A stretch of DNA of 64,000 nt from Hymenobacter telluris (GCF_017313265.1 NZ_JAFLQZ010000001.1:1-64000); one strand, 5' to 3'; numbered from the stretch's first letter, positions 8,719 to 18,299 are shown. Program-made: numbers and translations. Notes: generated by a model from the sequence alone, not told the origin.

Positions 8719-11429
8719 TTCTTCCCAAATTCCAGAATCTGGTCGATGAACTGGTAGGGCGTGTAGCCGGCCAGCGCGGTTTGGTGGAAGATGCAGGTGG
8801 CGGGCGTCATACCCGGCAACGAATTCACCTCGATAATCAGTACTTCCACGGCGCTGTTTTGCCGCACCCGCACAAACGCGTCGATGCGGGCGTACCCCTG
8901 GATGTCGAGCACCTCGGCTACGCGGCGTAGTTCGGCCTTCACTTCCTCGGATATGCGCTGGCGCTCCACGGGGTCGGGGGCGTAGCGGGCCGGGGTGATA
9001 TTCTGGCCTTCGCCAGCCAGGAATTTCTCTTCCAAACTCAGCACTTCACCGGTTGCCAGGGCTTCGGAGGCCTCAAACACTTCCACTTGCAGCTCGCCAT
9101 TTTCGCCCCAGTGCGTGAGCAGGCCGCCGGTTACTTCCAGGAAGTGGGCCGCGCCGTCGCGCTCAATCAGGGTTTCCACCAGGAAGGCTTCCTTCTGCGG
9201 AAACTCTTCCTTGAAGCCCAGGTGCAGCACGGTAGCATCGGCGGCCATCAAGTCTTCCTGGTCGCGGAAGATGAGGCGAGTGAAGGCCGTCAGCTCCGCC
9301 CGGTTCTTGATTTTCTTCACGGCCGAAGAGCAGCCGTCGTCGGCGGGCTTGGCAATGAAGGGGTAGGGGAACTGCGTTTCCAGGCTCTGGTAGAATCCTT
9401 CCGGGTCGGCGGTCCACTCCAGGCGGCTGGCCATGCGGTGTTCAGCCACGCGCAAGCCGGCCTCGCGCAGCTTACGGTTCGTTTCGAACTTGTTGATGGT
9501 GATGCTGCTGCTGGCTACGCCCGAACCGTTGTAGGGTAAGCCGTACTGCTCCAACTCGCGCTGCAACGCTCCGTCTTCGCCGGGCCGGCCGTGCAGGGCA
9601 ATAAATACCTCACTTACCTCTTCGGCCAGCTCCGGGAACGTAATGCGGCGCGGCTGTTCTACGGCCTGGCCGGCGTAGGTGCTGGTAATGGCCTGCGCCT
9701 CCTGCCGAATGCGCGCCAGGATGGGGTGCGTGGCGTGGCCGGCTTCGGCTAGCTCAATCTTCTCCCGAATATCATCGGCGTTGTCTTTGAGCATCACGTT
9801 GATGGGCAGCACGTACAGGCGGAATTCCTGGCTGTTGCCGGTCAGGAACACGGGCACCGGCTCGTACTTCACCGAGGAGCTGAGCTTCTCGTAGATGTTG
9901 CGCCCGCTCTCCACCGAAATGTGCCGCTCCGACGAGTACCCACCCATAATCACGGCCACCTTGATGCGGCTGCGTTCCTGCTGCTGCCGCGAGGCTACGG
10001 CCGCATCCAGCTGGCCAAGCAAGCCGGCCAGCCGTACCGGCTGCATGCCACCGCGCCGCCGTGCCGCCAACGACGTCCGAATCAGGAACGTCAGGAACTG
10101 GGAAGGATTCAGGCCGATTTCGGCAGCCTGGTGGAAGAAGAAGGACGCCGGCAACATACCCGAGGTGGTGTTCGGGTCGTTCAGGAACAGTGTGCCGTCG
10201 GCCTGAATAAAGCCATCCAAACGCGCGTACACCTGGAAACCAAACGTGTCGAACATTTCCTCGCACGACTCCCGGATGCGCTGAATATCCGCTTCGGGCA
10301 GGTCGATAGGGGTGACCTTGCGGGCCAGGCCAGGCAGATATTTCGAGCGGTAATCGAACATTTCCTCGCCCTTCACAATCTCCGTGGGCGGCAAGGCCAG
10401 CGGCTTGCCGGTTCCGTCTTCCACTACAATGCACGAAAACTCGCGGCCTTGCACGAAGCTTTCCACCAGCACCTGCGCTTCGCCATCCGTGCTAGTTAGC
10501 TGCGCCGAACCAGCATATTGGAGCCAACGGTCAAGTAATTCCAGTAATTCTTCTGGGCGGTATATTACTTTCTGTGTATTGGAATTGTAGTCACCCTTCC
10601 TCTTTAGATTGGCATCTCTTAATTCCATTACTACCGGTAGGCCAATGCCTTCCCGAATATCTATCAGTTGCTGTACCCAAACAATTTGCTCCTGGTATGA
10701 TAAAGCTCTCCACTCCTGTTGTGTCACCGTTTTGCGGAACAAGCTGCGCTCCATGGCCGCGGCAAACTTGGCCACATCGGCCTCGCGCAGGATGCTGATA
10801 CCGATGCTGGAACCCTGGCGCGGCGCTTTGAACACCAACGGCAAGCCTAACTCGCGCACCAGATAATCAAGCGTAGCGGCCGGGTCGGCGGCGTCCCAGT
10901 CCTCGGTTGAAATTACGCGGAAATCAGGGGTAGGCCGGTCCAGCGCTTTAAGGAGCTTCTTTTGCGCCACCTTATTGATGCCAAACGCCGAAGGCAGAAT
11001 GCCGGAGCCGGAATACGGAATACCATACCACTCCAGCAGGCCCTGAATAGCGCCGTCTTCGCCGCCCGGTCCGTGCAAAGCCAGGAAGGCAAAGTCCATC
11101 AGCTCGCGCAGCTCGTGGGGCTGCACGCGCCGGCCCACTTCGGCAATGATGCTGTCCTGCTCGGCCTGCGTTAGGTCACCCAGGCTTTCCAGGTACACTT
11201 GCACGGGCAGCTGGGACGGCGGCAGGGCCGAAACCGGCGGGTAAAAGTCGCGGATGGTGCCTTTGTAGATGTAGTGCCAGTCGAGCAGAATGAAGTTGCC
11301 TTTGCTGTCAACGAACACGGGAACGGCCTCGAACAAGGATTTATCGAGGTTATCATATACGGTGCGGCCGCCCGCGAAGGAAATTTCCCGCTCGCGCGAT
11401 GGGCCGCCGAAGAAGATGCCAATTTTCAT
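8688..11429 (-). CDS. tandem D-alanine--D-alanine ligase fusion
   Basis: D-Ala-D-Ala ligase uses ATP to make the terminal dipeptide of peptidoglycan precursors. This 913-residue protein holds two complete ligases in one chain, against about 300-370 residues for a normal Ddl. Copy 1 (about 1-480) has IGIFFGGPSREREIS, ALHGPGGEDGA, GSGILPSAFGINK, FKAPRQGSSIGI, an omega-loop-like FDYRSKY and NDPNTTSGM. Copy 2 (about 490-905) has VAVIMGGYSSERHIS, ALHGRPGEDGA, GSGVASSSITINK and EVNSLPGMTPAT. In copy 2 the omega-loop position reads LSLEEKF, so the tyrosine is lost. ddl would be a usable symbol, but the fusion is unusual and specificity of each half is uncertain. It is divergent from pgk. Confidence 0.93.
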   Translation of the reverse strand: MKIGIFFGGPSREREISFAGGRTVYDNLDKSLFEAVPVFVDSKGNFILLDWHYIYKGTIRDFYPPVSALPPSQLPVQVYLESLGDLTQAEQDSIIAEVGRRVQPHELRELMDFAFLALHGPGGEDGAIQGLLEWYGIPYSGSGILPSAFGINKVAQKKLLKALDRPTPDFRVISTEDWDAADPAATLDYLVRELGLPLVFKAPRQGSSIGISILREADVAKFAAAMERSLFRKTVTQQEWRALSYQEQIVWVQQLIDIREGIGLPVVMELRDANLKRKGDYNSNTQKVIYRPEELLELLDRWLQYAGSAQLTSTDGEAQVLVESFVQGREFSCIVVEDGTGKPLALPPTEIVKGEEMFDYRSKYLPGLARKVTPIDLPEADIQRIRESCEEMFDTFGFQVYARLDGFIQADGTLFLNDPNTTSGMLPASFFFHQAAEIGLNPSQFLTFLIRTSLAARRRGGMQPVRLAGLLGQLDAAVASRQQQERSRIKVAVIMGGYSSERHISVESGRNIYEKLSSSVKYEPVPVFLTGNSQEFRLYVLPINVMLKDNADDIREKIELAEAGHATHPILARIRQEAQAITSTYAGQAVEQPRRITFPELAEEVSEVFIALHGRPGEDGALQRELEQYGLPYNGSGVASSSITINKFETNRKLREAGLRVAEHRMASRLEWTADPEGFYQSLETQFPYPFIAKPADDGCSSAVKKIKNRAELTAFTRLIFRDQEDLMAADATVLHLGFKEEFPQKEAFLVETLIERDGAAHFLEVTGGLLTHWGENGELQVEVFEASEALATGEVLSLEEKFLAGEGQNITPARYAPDPVERQRISEEVKAELRRVAEVLDIQGYARIDAFVRVRQNSAVEVLIIEVNSLPGMTPATCIFHQTALAGYTPYQFIDQILEFGKKRAENLELKA

Positions 11430-11646
11430 AGTTACCGCAAAGGTACGGGGATGAAACGTAAGGTGTAGTGGCTTCGGCGCTTATGCCGAATGCAATGAAT
11501 GTGGTGTTTTACGTGGCGCTACTTGTGCAGATTGAACGGGAAACGTACTGTTTCACCAACTCACTAACTCGCCATATTCGGCACAAGCTAAAGCTTATGC
11601 TACATTCGCGCAGTTACCTACCACTTTCCCCATCTCTTCATTCTTC

Positions 11647-12831
11647 ATGAAAACGCTCGATCAGTACAACTTCAGCGGTAAGCGCGCCGTGGTGCGCGTA
11701 GATTTCAACGTGCCTCTGGACAAGGATTTCACCATCACCGACGACACCCGCATCCGGGCAGCTACGCCCACCATCAAGAAGATTCTGGCCGATGGTGGCT
11801 CGGTAGTGCTACTCTCGCACCTGGGCCGGCCCAAAGGCGGCCCCGAAAACAAGTACTCGCTGAAGCACATTGTAGCCCGCCTGGGCGAAGAGTACGGCAC
11901 CGACGTACAGTTCGCCGACGACGCGCTGAAAGCCGAAGAGCAAGCCAAGGCCTTACAACCCGGCCAGATTCTGCTGGTGGAAAACGTGCGCTTCTACCCC
12001 GAAGAAGAAAAAGGCGACGAAGCCTTTGCTACCAAACTAGCCAAGCTAGGCGAGGTGTACGTGAATGATGCCTTCGGTGCCGCGCACCGCAAACACGCCT
12101 CTACGTCTGTAATAGCCGCGCAGTTCGCGCCCGAAGACCGGGTGGCCGGCTACCTGTTGCAGTCGGAGCTGGACAACGCGCAGAAGGTGCTGGAGCACGC
12201 CGAGCGGCCTTTCACGGCCATCATGGGCGGCGCCAAAATTTCCGACAAGATTCAGCTGATTGAGAAGCTGCTTGATAAAGTGGACAACCTGCTCATCGGC
12301 GGCGGTATGGCCTACACGTTTGCCAAGGCCCAGGGCGGCAGCATCGGCAGCTCGTTGCTGGAAGCCGACAAGATGGATTTGGCTTTGCGCCTCATTCAGC
12401 AAGCCAAAGACAAAGGCGTAAACCTGGTGCTGCCCACCGACAGTGTCATTGCCGACAAGTTTGCCAACGACGCCAACACCAAAACCGCCAGCAACGACAG
12501 CATCCCCGACGGCTGGCTGGGCCTCGACCTCGGCCCCGAGTCGCAGAAGGCGTTTGCCGACATCGTGCGCCAGTCGAAAACCGTGCTCTGGAACGGCCCG
12601 ATGGGCGTGTTTGAGATGAGCAACTTCGCGGCCGGCACCACCAAAGTAGCCGAAGCCATTGCCGAAGCCACCGAAGCCGGGGCGTTCAGCCTCATCGGCG
12701 GCGGAGACTCCGCGGCGGCCGTCAACCAGCTCGGTTTTGCCGAGAAAGTATCCTACATCAGCACCGGCGGCGGCGCCCTCCTCGAATACATGGAAGGCAA
12801 AGAACTGCCCGGCGTAGCCGCGTTGAACTAA
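11647..12831 (+). CDS. pgk: phosphoglycerate kinase
   Basis: This glycolytic enzyme transfers phosphate from 1,3-bisphosphoglycerate to ADP. The 394-residue length is standard. The N-terminal substrate domain has [18 protein letters not shown] and NVRFYPEE; the C-terminal nucleotide domain has [27 protein letters not shown] and GGGDSAAAV. The ATG gives the canonical N-terminus. TACATTCG near 11601 is one base off the -7 consensus and could be its promoter. The stop codon is the first three bases of a 45-bp palindrome arm shared with the convergent neighbour. Confidence 0.97.
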   Translation: MKTLDQYNFSGKRAVVRVDFNVPLDKDFTITDDTRIRAATPTIKKILADGGSVVLLSHLGRPKGGPENKYSLKHIVARLGEEYGTDVQFADDALKAEEQAKALQPGQILLVENVRFYPEEEKGDEAFATKLAKLGEVYVNDAFGAAHRKHASTSVIAAQFAPEDRVAGYLLQSELDNAQKVLEHAERPFTAIMGGAKISDKIQLIEKLLDKVDNLLIGGGMAYTFAKAQGGSIGSSLLEADKMDLALRLIQQAKDKGVNLVLPTDSVIADKFANDANTKTASNDSIPDGWLGLDLGPESQKAFADIVRQSKTVLWNGPMGVFEMSNFAAGTTKVAEAIAEATEAGAFSLIGGGDSAAAVNQLGFAEKVSYISTGGGALLEYMEGKELPGVAALN

Positions 12832-12941
12832 GTGGTGAGATGGTGAAATGGTGAGGTGGTGAGTTTGACGTTCGACTTGCGCAAATAGCGCCGGAGGAAC
12901 GTCAAACTCACCACCTCACCATCTCACCATCTCACCACTTA
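12829..12941. terminator. long palindrome spanning both stop codons of convergent genes
   Basis: Arms 12829-12873 and 12897-12941 (45 bp each, one mismatch) are made of GGTGAGAT-like words and then AACGTC. The outermost bases are TAA on each strand and are the stop codons of pgk and of the gene at 12939. It is likely a bidirectional terminator. Confidence 0.8.
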
Positions 12942-13583
12942 GTTCACGTACGGCGACTCCAGCACTTGGCCCATGCTGTGTAGCGGCAGGGAGTCGAGGC
13001 GGCCGGTGAGGCGGGTGGCGAGGACACGGGCCTCCCGCTCGGTTAGCACGTCGAGCTTGCGTAGCCAGCGCAGGCGGTGCAGCTGAGTGTCGATGAGGCC
13101 CAAGGGGTTGATGTTGGCGTATTCTTCACGCAGGTAGGCTTTGGTGCGGGCCTCCAGGGCCCGGGCAAACTTATCAACGGAAGCACGTTCTGCGGAACGG
13201 TCGGCGAGGGTGATGTTGGTGCGGGATGTGCCCAGCGTAACGTGCTGCCACCAGTTGCGCTGCCCGTAGAGGTACAGAGCAATCAGTAAGCCCCCAAACC
13301 CAAACACACCCAGCCACGCAGCATCGGACAGTTGGCCGTTGCTGTTGGTGGGGAGCAGGCGTTGCAGCAAGCTGATTGCAAACCACAAGCCCACCAAGGG
13401 CCGCCAGGTGAGCTGTGGCGTAGTACGAAAGCGCATGACACGCACGGGTAGCACTTCCTCGTACGGCATTTCAAATTCCAGCGTAGCGCGGCCGTGGCTG
13501 TTGCGTTGGCAGATATATAATCCGTTGGGGCGTAAGGCGAGCTGCGTAGTGCCGGCCAACAGCCGACGTTGTTCAATTATCAT
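12939..13583 (-). CDS. hypothetical two-helix membrane protein
   Basis: This is a 214-residue protein I do not recognise by name. The N-terminal third looks like a small beta-rich PH-like domain. Two hydrophobic segments follow (about 60-78 and 88-106), then a second soluble part with a charged helical C-terminus. This arrangement recalls YcxB/PH-domain membrane proteins, but no signature is strong enough to assign one. The gene is convergent with pgk, and its stop codon lies inside the shared palindrome. Confidence 0.7.
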   Translation of the reverse strand: MIIEQRRLLAGTTQLALRPNGLYICQRNSHGRATLEFEMPYEEVLPVRVMRFRTTPQLTWRPLVGLWFAISLLQRLLPTNSNGQLSDAAWLGVFGFGGLLIALYLYGQRNWWQHVTLGTSRTNITLADRSAERASVDKFARALEARTKAYLREEYANINPLGLIDTQLHRLRWLRKLDVLTEREARVLATRLTGRLDSLPLHSMGQVLESPYVN

Positions 13584-13605
13584 TCTCTAGAAATAAGTAC
13601 TTAGT

Positions 13606-13704
13606 TATTAGTGCATAGTGCTTGGTGCATAAGTTGGTAGTGTATCCTGTTGCAAATAACAGTAGAACGACCTAAGCACTATGCACCAAGCACGAAGCAC
13701 TAAT
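13606..13704. repeat. palindrome of GTGCATAGTGCTTG words
   Basis: The left arm (about 13606-13638) and right arm (about 13671-13704) are imperfect reverse complements built of GTGCTTGGTGCATAGTGC words. The stop codon of the M50 protease (13700-13702) is inside the right arm, so it probably acts as its terminator. Confidence 0.55.
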
Positions 13705-14911
13705 GAAACGGACTTGGGGTGAAGCACAGTACAAAAATAACCAGCATCAGCCAGCCCAGCACCTTGCGGCCAGGGCTGAGGGCCGACTCGTCGGGGGCGG
13801 GTGGGTGATAGATACCCGTAACCCGGCCCAGCATCAGCCCGAACACCAGCCAGCCCGGACTGCCCATAATGCCAGGCACCGCCACCGTAACGGCAAGTTG
13901 CGCCGCCCACACGCTCAAACTCAGCAGCAGCGCCCGGCGCGGCGTAGGCAGTGCCTTCCGGAACACCAAAAACAGATAGGCAAAATAGGGCAGGCCCCAG
14001 TACAGCCAGGTTTCGGCGCTGGTTTGCAAGGAGAATAGCCCTAAGCCAGCGTAAAAGATAAACCCAACAAACAGCACCACCGACAGCCGGTTGAACCGCT
14101 TGAACCCCAGCAGGCCGTACAGGATATGCCCGCCGTCGAGCTGCCCAATGGGCAACAGATTCAGCGCCGTGAAAAACAACGACAGCACCCCAGCCATGAG
14201 CACCGGGTAGTGCATTAGCTCATACGGATGAGGCAACCGCGCCGGGTCGGCAAACCAATATTCGAGCGCCTGATACAGCAGCGGCCGGGCCAGGGCTATG
14301 CTTTCATCGGGCCGATACACGTAGCGGGCATAATCCAGGCCGTATGCTCGGTATTCGGGGTGCACCTGAAATACGTAGTCGGCAGGTGGCAGGTGGGTGA
14401 AGCCGTAGATGAGCACCGGCACCGCCACCAGAAAGCCCGCCAACGGCCCGGCTAGTCCCACGTCAAAAAACTCCCGGCGCGAAAAAATCCGCTCCTTAAT
14501 TCGGATAACCGCCCCAAACGTGCCAATGGTATTGAAAACCCCCGTGAAAAACGGAATGTAAAAAGGCAGCGTGGCCCGGATACCGTTGCGCCGTGCCGTG
14601 AAGTAGTGCCCGAACTCATGCACGGTAAGCACCCCCAAAAACGGCAGCGAAAACCAGAGTCCGCGCTGCATTTCCGCAGCTGTCAAGGGCGTCGAACCGA
14701 AGGTGAGTTTGCCCGTCATCCACTCGGCACCGGCCAGCGTGGTCGTGAGCAGCGTCAGCAGAAACAAGCCTATGTGCAACGCTGCGGTACGCCACGGAGG
14801 GGTTGGTTTCTCGTAGCGCACAAAGGCCGGTTGGGTTTCGTTGGCGAAAGCCGGGGCCGGAGCGTCAGGAGGAAAGGGTAGCGGCGGGGTCGTATTCTCG
14901 GGGAAAGGCAC
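13700..14911 (-). CDS. M50 site-2-protease-like membrane metalloprotease
   Basis: This is a polytopic intramembrane zinc protease. Zinc ligands are in HEFGH (LTVHEFGHYFTARR) and in the downstream motif LLPIGQLDGGH, both in hydrophobic segments, as in the S2P family. Such proteases cut anti-sigma factors or process membrane proteins; the target here is unknown. The frame stays open upstream to 15016, but that part lies inside the HAD gene. A GTG at 14911, just before PFPENTTPP, is taken as the likely start; a TTG three codons earlier is also possible. It overlaps the HAD gene by about 47 nt, implying one transcript. Confidence 0.85.
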   Translation of the reverse strand: MPFPENTTPPLPFPPDAPAPAFANETQPAFVRYEKPTPPWRTAALHIGLFLLTLLTTTLAGAEWMTGKLTFGSTPLTAAEMQRGLWFSLPFLGVLTVHEFGHYFTARRNGIRATLPFYIPFFTGVFNTIGTFGAVIRIKERIFSRREFFDVGLAGPLAGFLVAVPVLIYGFTHLPPADYVFQVHPEYRAYGLDYARYVYRPDESIALARPLLYQALEYWFADPARLPHPYELMHYPVLMAGVLSLFFTALNLLPIGQLDGGHILYGLLGFKRFNRLSVVLFVGFIFYAGLGLFSLQTSAETWLYWGLPYFAYLFLVFRKALPTPRRALLLSLSVWAAQLAVTVAVPGIMGSPGWLVFGLMLGRVTGIYHPPAPDESALSPGRKVLGWLMLVIFVLCFTPSPFH

Positions 14912-15542
14912 GGATGGCAACAGGGAGAGCGTCGAGGATGGTATGAGGCGGGGGCAGAAACAACGTGCGCAACCCCAGGCGGCGGGCCGTTTCGATATGT
15001 TGAAAACTGTCTTCAATGAAAAGAGTTTCCTCGGCCTTCCAGTTCATCTCGCGCAGCGCATGCTGAAAAACTTCCTCGCCCGGCTTGCGCAAGCCCACTT
15101 CCTGCGAGTAAAACACCCGGTCCAGCACATCGGCAATGCCGTGCTCGAAGCCGTACTGCGTTTTCAGCACCAGATTGACAGCTTCAATATGAATTTGGTT
15201 GGTGTTGGAAAGCAGCGCCGTTTGGTGGCCCTGGGCGCGCAACTCGGCAATGAAAGCCAGCCGGTCCGCCGGTACATCCAGCAGCATGGCGTTCCAAGCC
15301 GCGTCTAGTTCAGCGTCAGTGGCCGTCAGGTTGTAGTGCGTGCGTAGCCCCGCTCGGAACTCGTGCGGCGTGAGGCGGCCGGTTTCCATCAGGTCGAACA
15401 ATTCGCTTTGTGCTGCCTGTGTAAAAGGAATGGTTTCCCCCTGCACATTCAAAAGGCGCATAGCTTCCAGAGTGCGCCGGAATTCGATATTGAGAATAAC
15501 TCCCCCAAAATCGAAGAGGAGATTAGGCAGTTTGTGCGACAT
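14865..15542 (-). CDS. HAD-superfamily hydrolase
   Basis: This 225-residue phosphatase-type protein has the nucleophile motif LLFDFGGVI near residue 9, motif II ALLSNTNQ, and the late motif with Lys and acids (GLRKPGEEVFQHAL, FIEDSFQHIETARRLG). It resembles YihX-type sugar-phosphate phosphatases and haloacid dehalogenase-like enzymes; the substrate cannot be told. It is the first gene of a two-gene unit with the M50 protease, which starts inside its 3' end. Confidence 0.9.
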   Translation of the reverse strand: MSHKLPNLLFDFGGVILNIEFRRTLEAMRLLNVQGETIPFTQAAQSELFDLMETGRLTPHEFRAGLRTHYNLTATDAELDAAWNAMLLDVPADRLAFIAELRAQGHQTALLSNTNQIHIEAVNLVLKTQYGFEHGIADVLDRVFYSQEVGLRKPGEEVFQHALREMNWKAEETLFIEDSFQHIETARRLGLRTLFLPPPHTILDALPVAIRAFPREYDPAATLSS

Positions 15543-15693
15543 GAGTTAAGTAGTCAGTAAGAAACGGCAAGTAGCCACGCACGTAAGCGGGCAGGCTCAT
15601 TCCGGCAAATCTTGCCGGTGTCGTTGCAAAATTGCCTGTAAAAGTCGAAGTTTGCGCAGCCGAAACCAACTGTCATTAGGCAGTCTTCGCATC

Positions 15694-15767
15694 GGGCCTA
15701 TAGCTCAATCGGTTAGAGCAGCTGACTCATAATCAGCAGGTCACTGGTTCGATTCCAGTTGGGCCCA
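15694..15767 (+). tRNA. tRNA with CAU anticodon, probably tRNA-Ile2
   Basis: The 74-nt sequence folds into a standard cloverleaf: 7-bp acceptor stem GGGCCTA/TGGGCCC (with one G-U), D stem GCTC/GAGC, anticodon stem GCTGA/TCAGC around loop CTCATAA, and T stem ACTGG/CCAGT. The anticodon is CAU. C4-G69 and C5-G68 in the acceptor stem match the pairs used by TilS to recognise tRNA-Ile2 in E. coli, whereas elongator tRNA-Met there has U4-A69 and A5-U68. Ile2 is therefore favoured over Met. CCA is not encoded; the discriminator base is A. Confidence 0.92.
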
Positions 15768-15772
15768 CGAAC

Positions 15773-15810
15773 AACCCTGTTTGCCACTCGCGCAAACAGG
15801 GTTTTTTGTT
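15773..15810 (+). terminator. tRNA terminator
   Basis: AACCCTGTTTGC pairs with GCAAACAGGGTT, followed by a run of T. It lies 5 nt after the tRNA. Confidence 0.85.
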
Positions 15811-16000
15811 GCTTGCTAGCAGGTTGGCACTCGTGGTGCTATTGAACAGTATAAGCCGTACGGCGGAGGCTTGGCCCCTGGTAGCCTGCAAACTGCTCCA
15901 CTTGCTAACTGGCCGCCATCGAAACGGCTAGCTGGCAACTCGGCCGCAGATTCCCAGTATCTTGCCGCTTCGATTCTGTTCTGCACCACGAACCCGACCC

Positions 16001-16678
16001 ATGAAAATTCTGCTAGTGGAAGATGAGCCCAAAGTGGCGGCGTTTCTGCAAAAAGGCCTCACCGAACAACAGCACGCCGTGGATGTGGCCACTGATGGGC
16101 CCATTGGCTTACGGATGGCGCTGGCGGGCACCTACGACCTGATTATTCTCGATAATCTGCTGCCTGGCCTAAGCGGCCTCGATGTGTGCCGGCAGGTGCG
16201 CGCCCAAAACTCAGCCGTTCCAATTCTGATGCTGACGGCCCTGGGCGAAACCGACGACAAAATTCGGGGCCTGGATGCCGGTGCCGACGATTACTTGGTG
16301 AAGCCGTTTGCGTTTCAGGAACTGCTGGCGCGGCTACGGGCCTTGGTGCGCCGGCGGCCCGAAGCCAGCGGCAATGCCGCCGTGCTATTTCTGGCCGACC
16401 TTACCCTCGACCCTGGTAGCAAGCGGGTGCAACGGGCCGGCCAGCCAATCCAGCTGACTGCCCGCGAGTTTTCTTTGCTGGAATACCTATTGCGCCACAA
16501 AGGCCGCGTTATTTCCCGGGTGGATATTCTGGAGCACGTCTGGGAAACCAGCTTCGACACGGGCTCCAATGTCATCGACGTATATATCAACTTCCTGCGC
16601 AAAAAAATTGATAAAGACTTCAACCCCAAGCTGATTCATACGCTGGTAGGCATGGGCTATGTGATGAAGGAAGAGTAG
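16001..16678 (+). CDS. OmpR-family response regulator
   Basis: This 225-residue two-component regulator has an N-terminal receiver domain: acidic pair VEDE near residues 6-9, phospho-acceptor Asp in LIILDNLLPG, and Lys in LVKPF. A C-terminal OmpR/PhoB winged-helix DNA-binding domain follows (AREFSLLEYLLRHKGRVISR to LVGMGYVM). The ATG at 16001 gives the canonical MKILLVEDE N-terminus; an upstream ATG at 15962 adds a non-domain tail. The partner kinase follows after a 143-nt palindromic gap. It resembles CusR/MprA-type regulators, but the signal is unknown. Confidence 0.95.
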   Translation: MKILLVEDEPKVAAFLQKGLTEQQHAVDVATDGPIGLRMALAGTYDLIILDNLLPGLSGLDVCRQVRAQNSAVPILMLTALGETDDKIRGLDAGADDYLVKPFAFQELLARLRALVRRRPEASGNAAVLFLADLTLDPGSKRVQRAGQPIQLTAREFSLLEYLLRHKGRVISRVDILEHVWETSFDTGSNVIDVYINFLRKKIDKDFNPKLIHTLVGMGYVMKEE

Positions 16679-16817
16679 GTTGATAGGCTGATTGATGATG
16701 AGTTAATGGGGGATTGTTACTTGATGATACAGGAATTGTCAATTTACAGAAGTCAACCAGTACCGCCTCACCAATTAACAATCAATAATCACCCCATCCG
16801 TAATCAGCACATCAACC
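16678..16817. repeat. imperfect palindrome of TGATTGATG words between regulator and kinase
   Basis: The left arm (about 16678-16723) and right arm (about 16771-16817) are degenerate reverse complements built from GTTGAT/TGATTG words. It lies inside a likely operon, so it could reduce or time kinase expression rather than end the transcript. Confidence 0.45.
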
Positions 16818-16821
16818 AGCT

Positions 16822-18222
16822 ATGTCTATTCGCCTGCGTCTGGCTTTGCAGTTTGCCGCTATTCTGGCTGTTACGCTGCTGCTATTTTCGGTGGTAATTT
16901 ACTATTTCACCTTTCAGGCCCGCCAGGAGTCATTTACGGGGAGTTTGTTTGCGCGGGCCCGCATCGTGGCCCACGTGTACCTCGACGGTACCAACCGTGC
17001 CGATGAAGCCAGCCGGGTTTCCTACCGGCGGTATTTGCGGCAGTTTTACCGCACGCTGCCCGAAGAGGAAGTGCGCGTCTACAACGCCAACAACAAAGTG
17101 GTATTCCGGGAAGGTCAGCTGACCGATGTACCCGTGCCAATTAGCTTGCTGACCGCCGTGCGCCAAACCGGCCGGCAGGTGCAGACGCGCTCCAACTTCC
17201 ACCAAACCGTGGGGTTATTGTACCACGATGCGCGGCAGGGCAACTTTGTGGTGGTGGCTTCCTCGGTGGATACCGACACGCGCGACAAGCAATTAGGCCT
17301 GCGCAATATCCTGATTAGTGGCCTGTTGGTATCGTTGATTATTGTGAGCATTGGGGGGTGGTTTTTTGCGGGTCAGGCGCTGCAACCCATGCAGAAAGTG
17401 GTACGGGAGGTGGATAGTATCACGGCCTCCGACCTGCACCGCCGTCTTTCGCAAGCCGATGGCTACGATGAAATAGCCCTGCTGGCGCAACGCTTCAACC
17501 AGTTGCTCGACCGCCTGGAAATAGCGTTTGCCGGACAGCGCACCTTCGTTCGGGATGCTTCGCACGAGCTCCGAACGCCCCTCACGGTGCTGATTGGTGA
17601 GCTGGAAGTGGCGTTGCTTCAGCAGGAGCGCAGCCCCCAGGAATACCGCCGGGTGCTGCAAAGTACCCTCGATGCGGCCCGGCTGCTCAAAGACCTCACC
17701 AACGGCCTGCTCCAGATTGCCCGCGCCTCCGACGACCCTTCCCAGGTGCCGCTCACCATAGTTCGCCTCGATGAGATGCTGCTGCAAGCCCACGAAGAAG
17801 TGCAGCGCCGCCACCCTACGCACCGCGTCGATTTAGAGTTTGGCGACGTGCCCGCGCAGGTACAGCAGCCGTTTGCAGTGCGTGGCAACGAAGCCTTGTT
17901 GCTGTCGGCGTTTCTGAATGTGATGGAAAACGCCTGTAAGTTCTCAACGGGGGCCAACATGCCGGTGCTAGCCAGCCTCACCACTACCACCCAGCATGTG
18001 GTGCTGGATGTGCGCGACTATGGTGTAGGGATGAGCGAGGCGGACCGCCAACAAGTATTCGTGCCATTTTTTCGCGCCGAGGCCATCCGGACAGTGCCAG
18101 GCCACGGCATTGGGTTGCCACTTACGGCCAAAATCATGTCGTTGCACGGCGGAACAGTGCGCGTGGAAAGCCAATTAGGGGAGGGTACGCAGGTGCTGCT
18201 GGAGTGGCCTGCATTGGGGTAA
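16822..18222 (+). CDS. sensor histidine kinase
   Basis: This 466-residue inner-membrane kinase is a partner for the upstream regulator. It has two transmembrane helices (about 8-30 and 155-178) flanking a periplasmic sensor of roughly 125 residues, then HAMP. HisKA carries the phospho-His (DASHELRTPLTVL). HATPase_c has the N box (NVMENACKFS), G1 (VRDYGVGM) and G2 (GHGIGLPLTAKI). Its order with the response regulator makes them a two-component system. The ligand is not evident from the sensor part. Confidence 0.95.
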   Translation: MSIRLRLALQFAAILAVTLLLFSVVIYYFTFQARQESFTGSLFARARIVAHVYLDGTNRADEASRVSYRRYLRQFYRTLPEEEVRVYNANNKVVFREGQLTDVPVPISLLTAVRQTGRQVQTRSNFHQTVGLLYHDARQGNFVVVASSVDTDTRDKQLGLRNILISGLLVSLIIVSIGGWFFAGQALQPMQKVVREVDSITASDLHRRLSQADGYDEIALLAQRFNQLLDRLEIAFAGQRTFVRDASHELRTPLTVLIGELEVALLQQERSPQEYRRVLQSTLDAARLLKDLTNGLLQIARASDDPSQVPLTIVRLDEMLLQAHEEVQRRHPTHRVDLEFGDVPAQVQQPFAVRGNEALLLSAFLNVMENACKFSTGANMPVLASLTTTTQHVVLDVRDYGVGMSEADRQQVFVPFFRAEAIRTVPGHGIGLPLTAKIMSLHGGTVRVESQLGEGTQVLLEWPALG

Positions 18223-18299
18223 GTGCCAAGTAGTAAAGGCACGTAGGCGGATAATTATTTAATAATTAATTCGCTTTTAATGTGCTTTTAACTAGGTCT

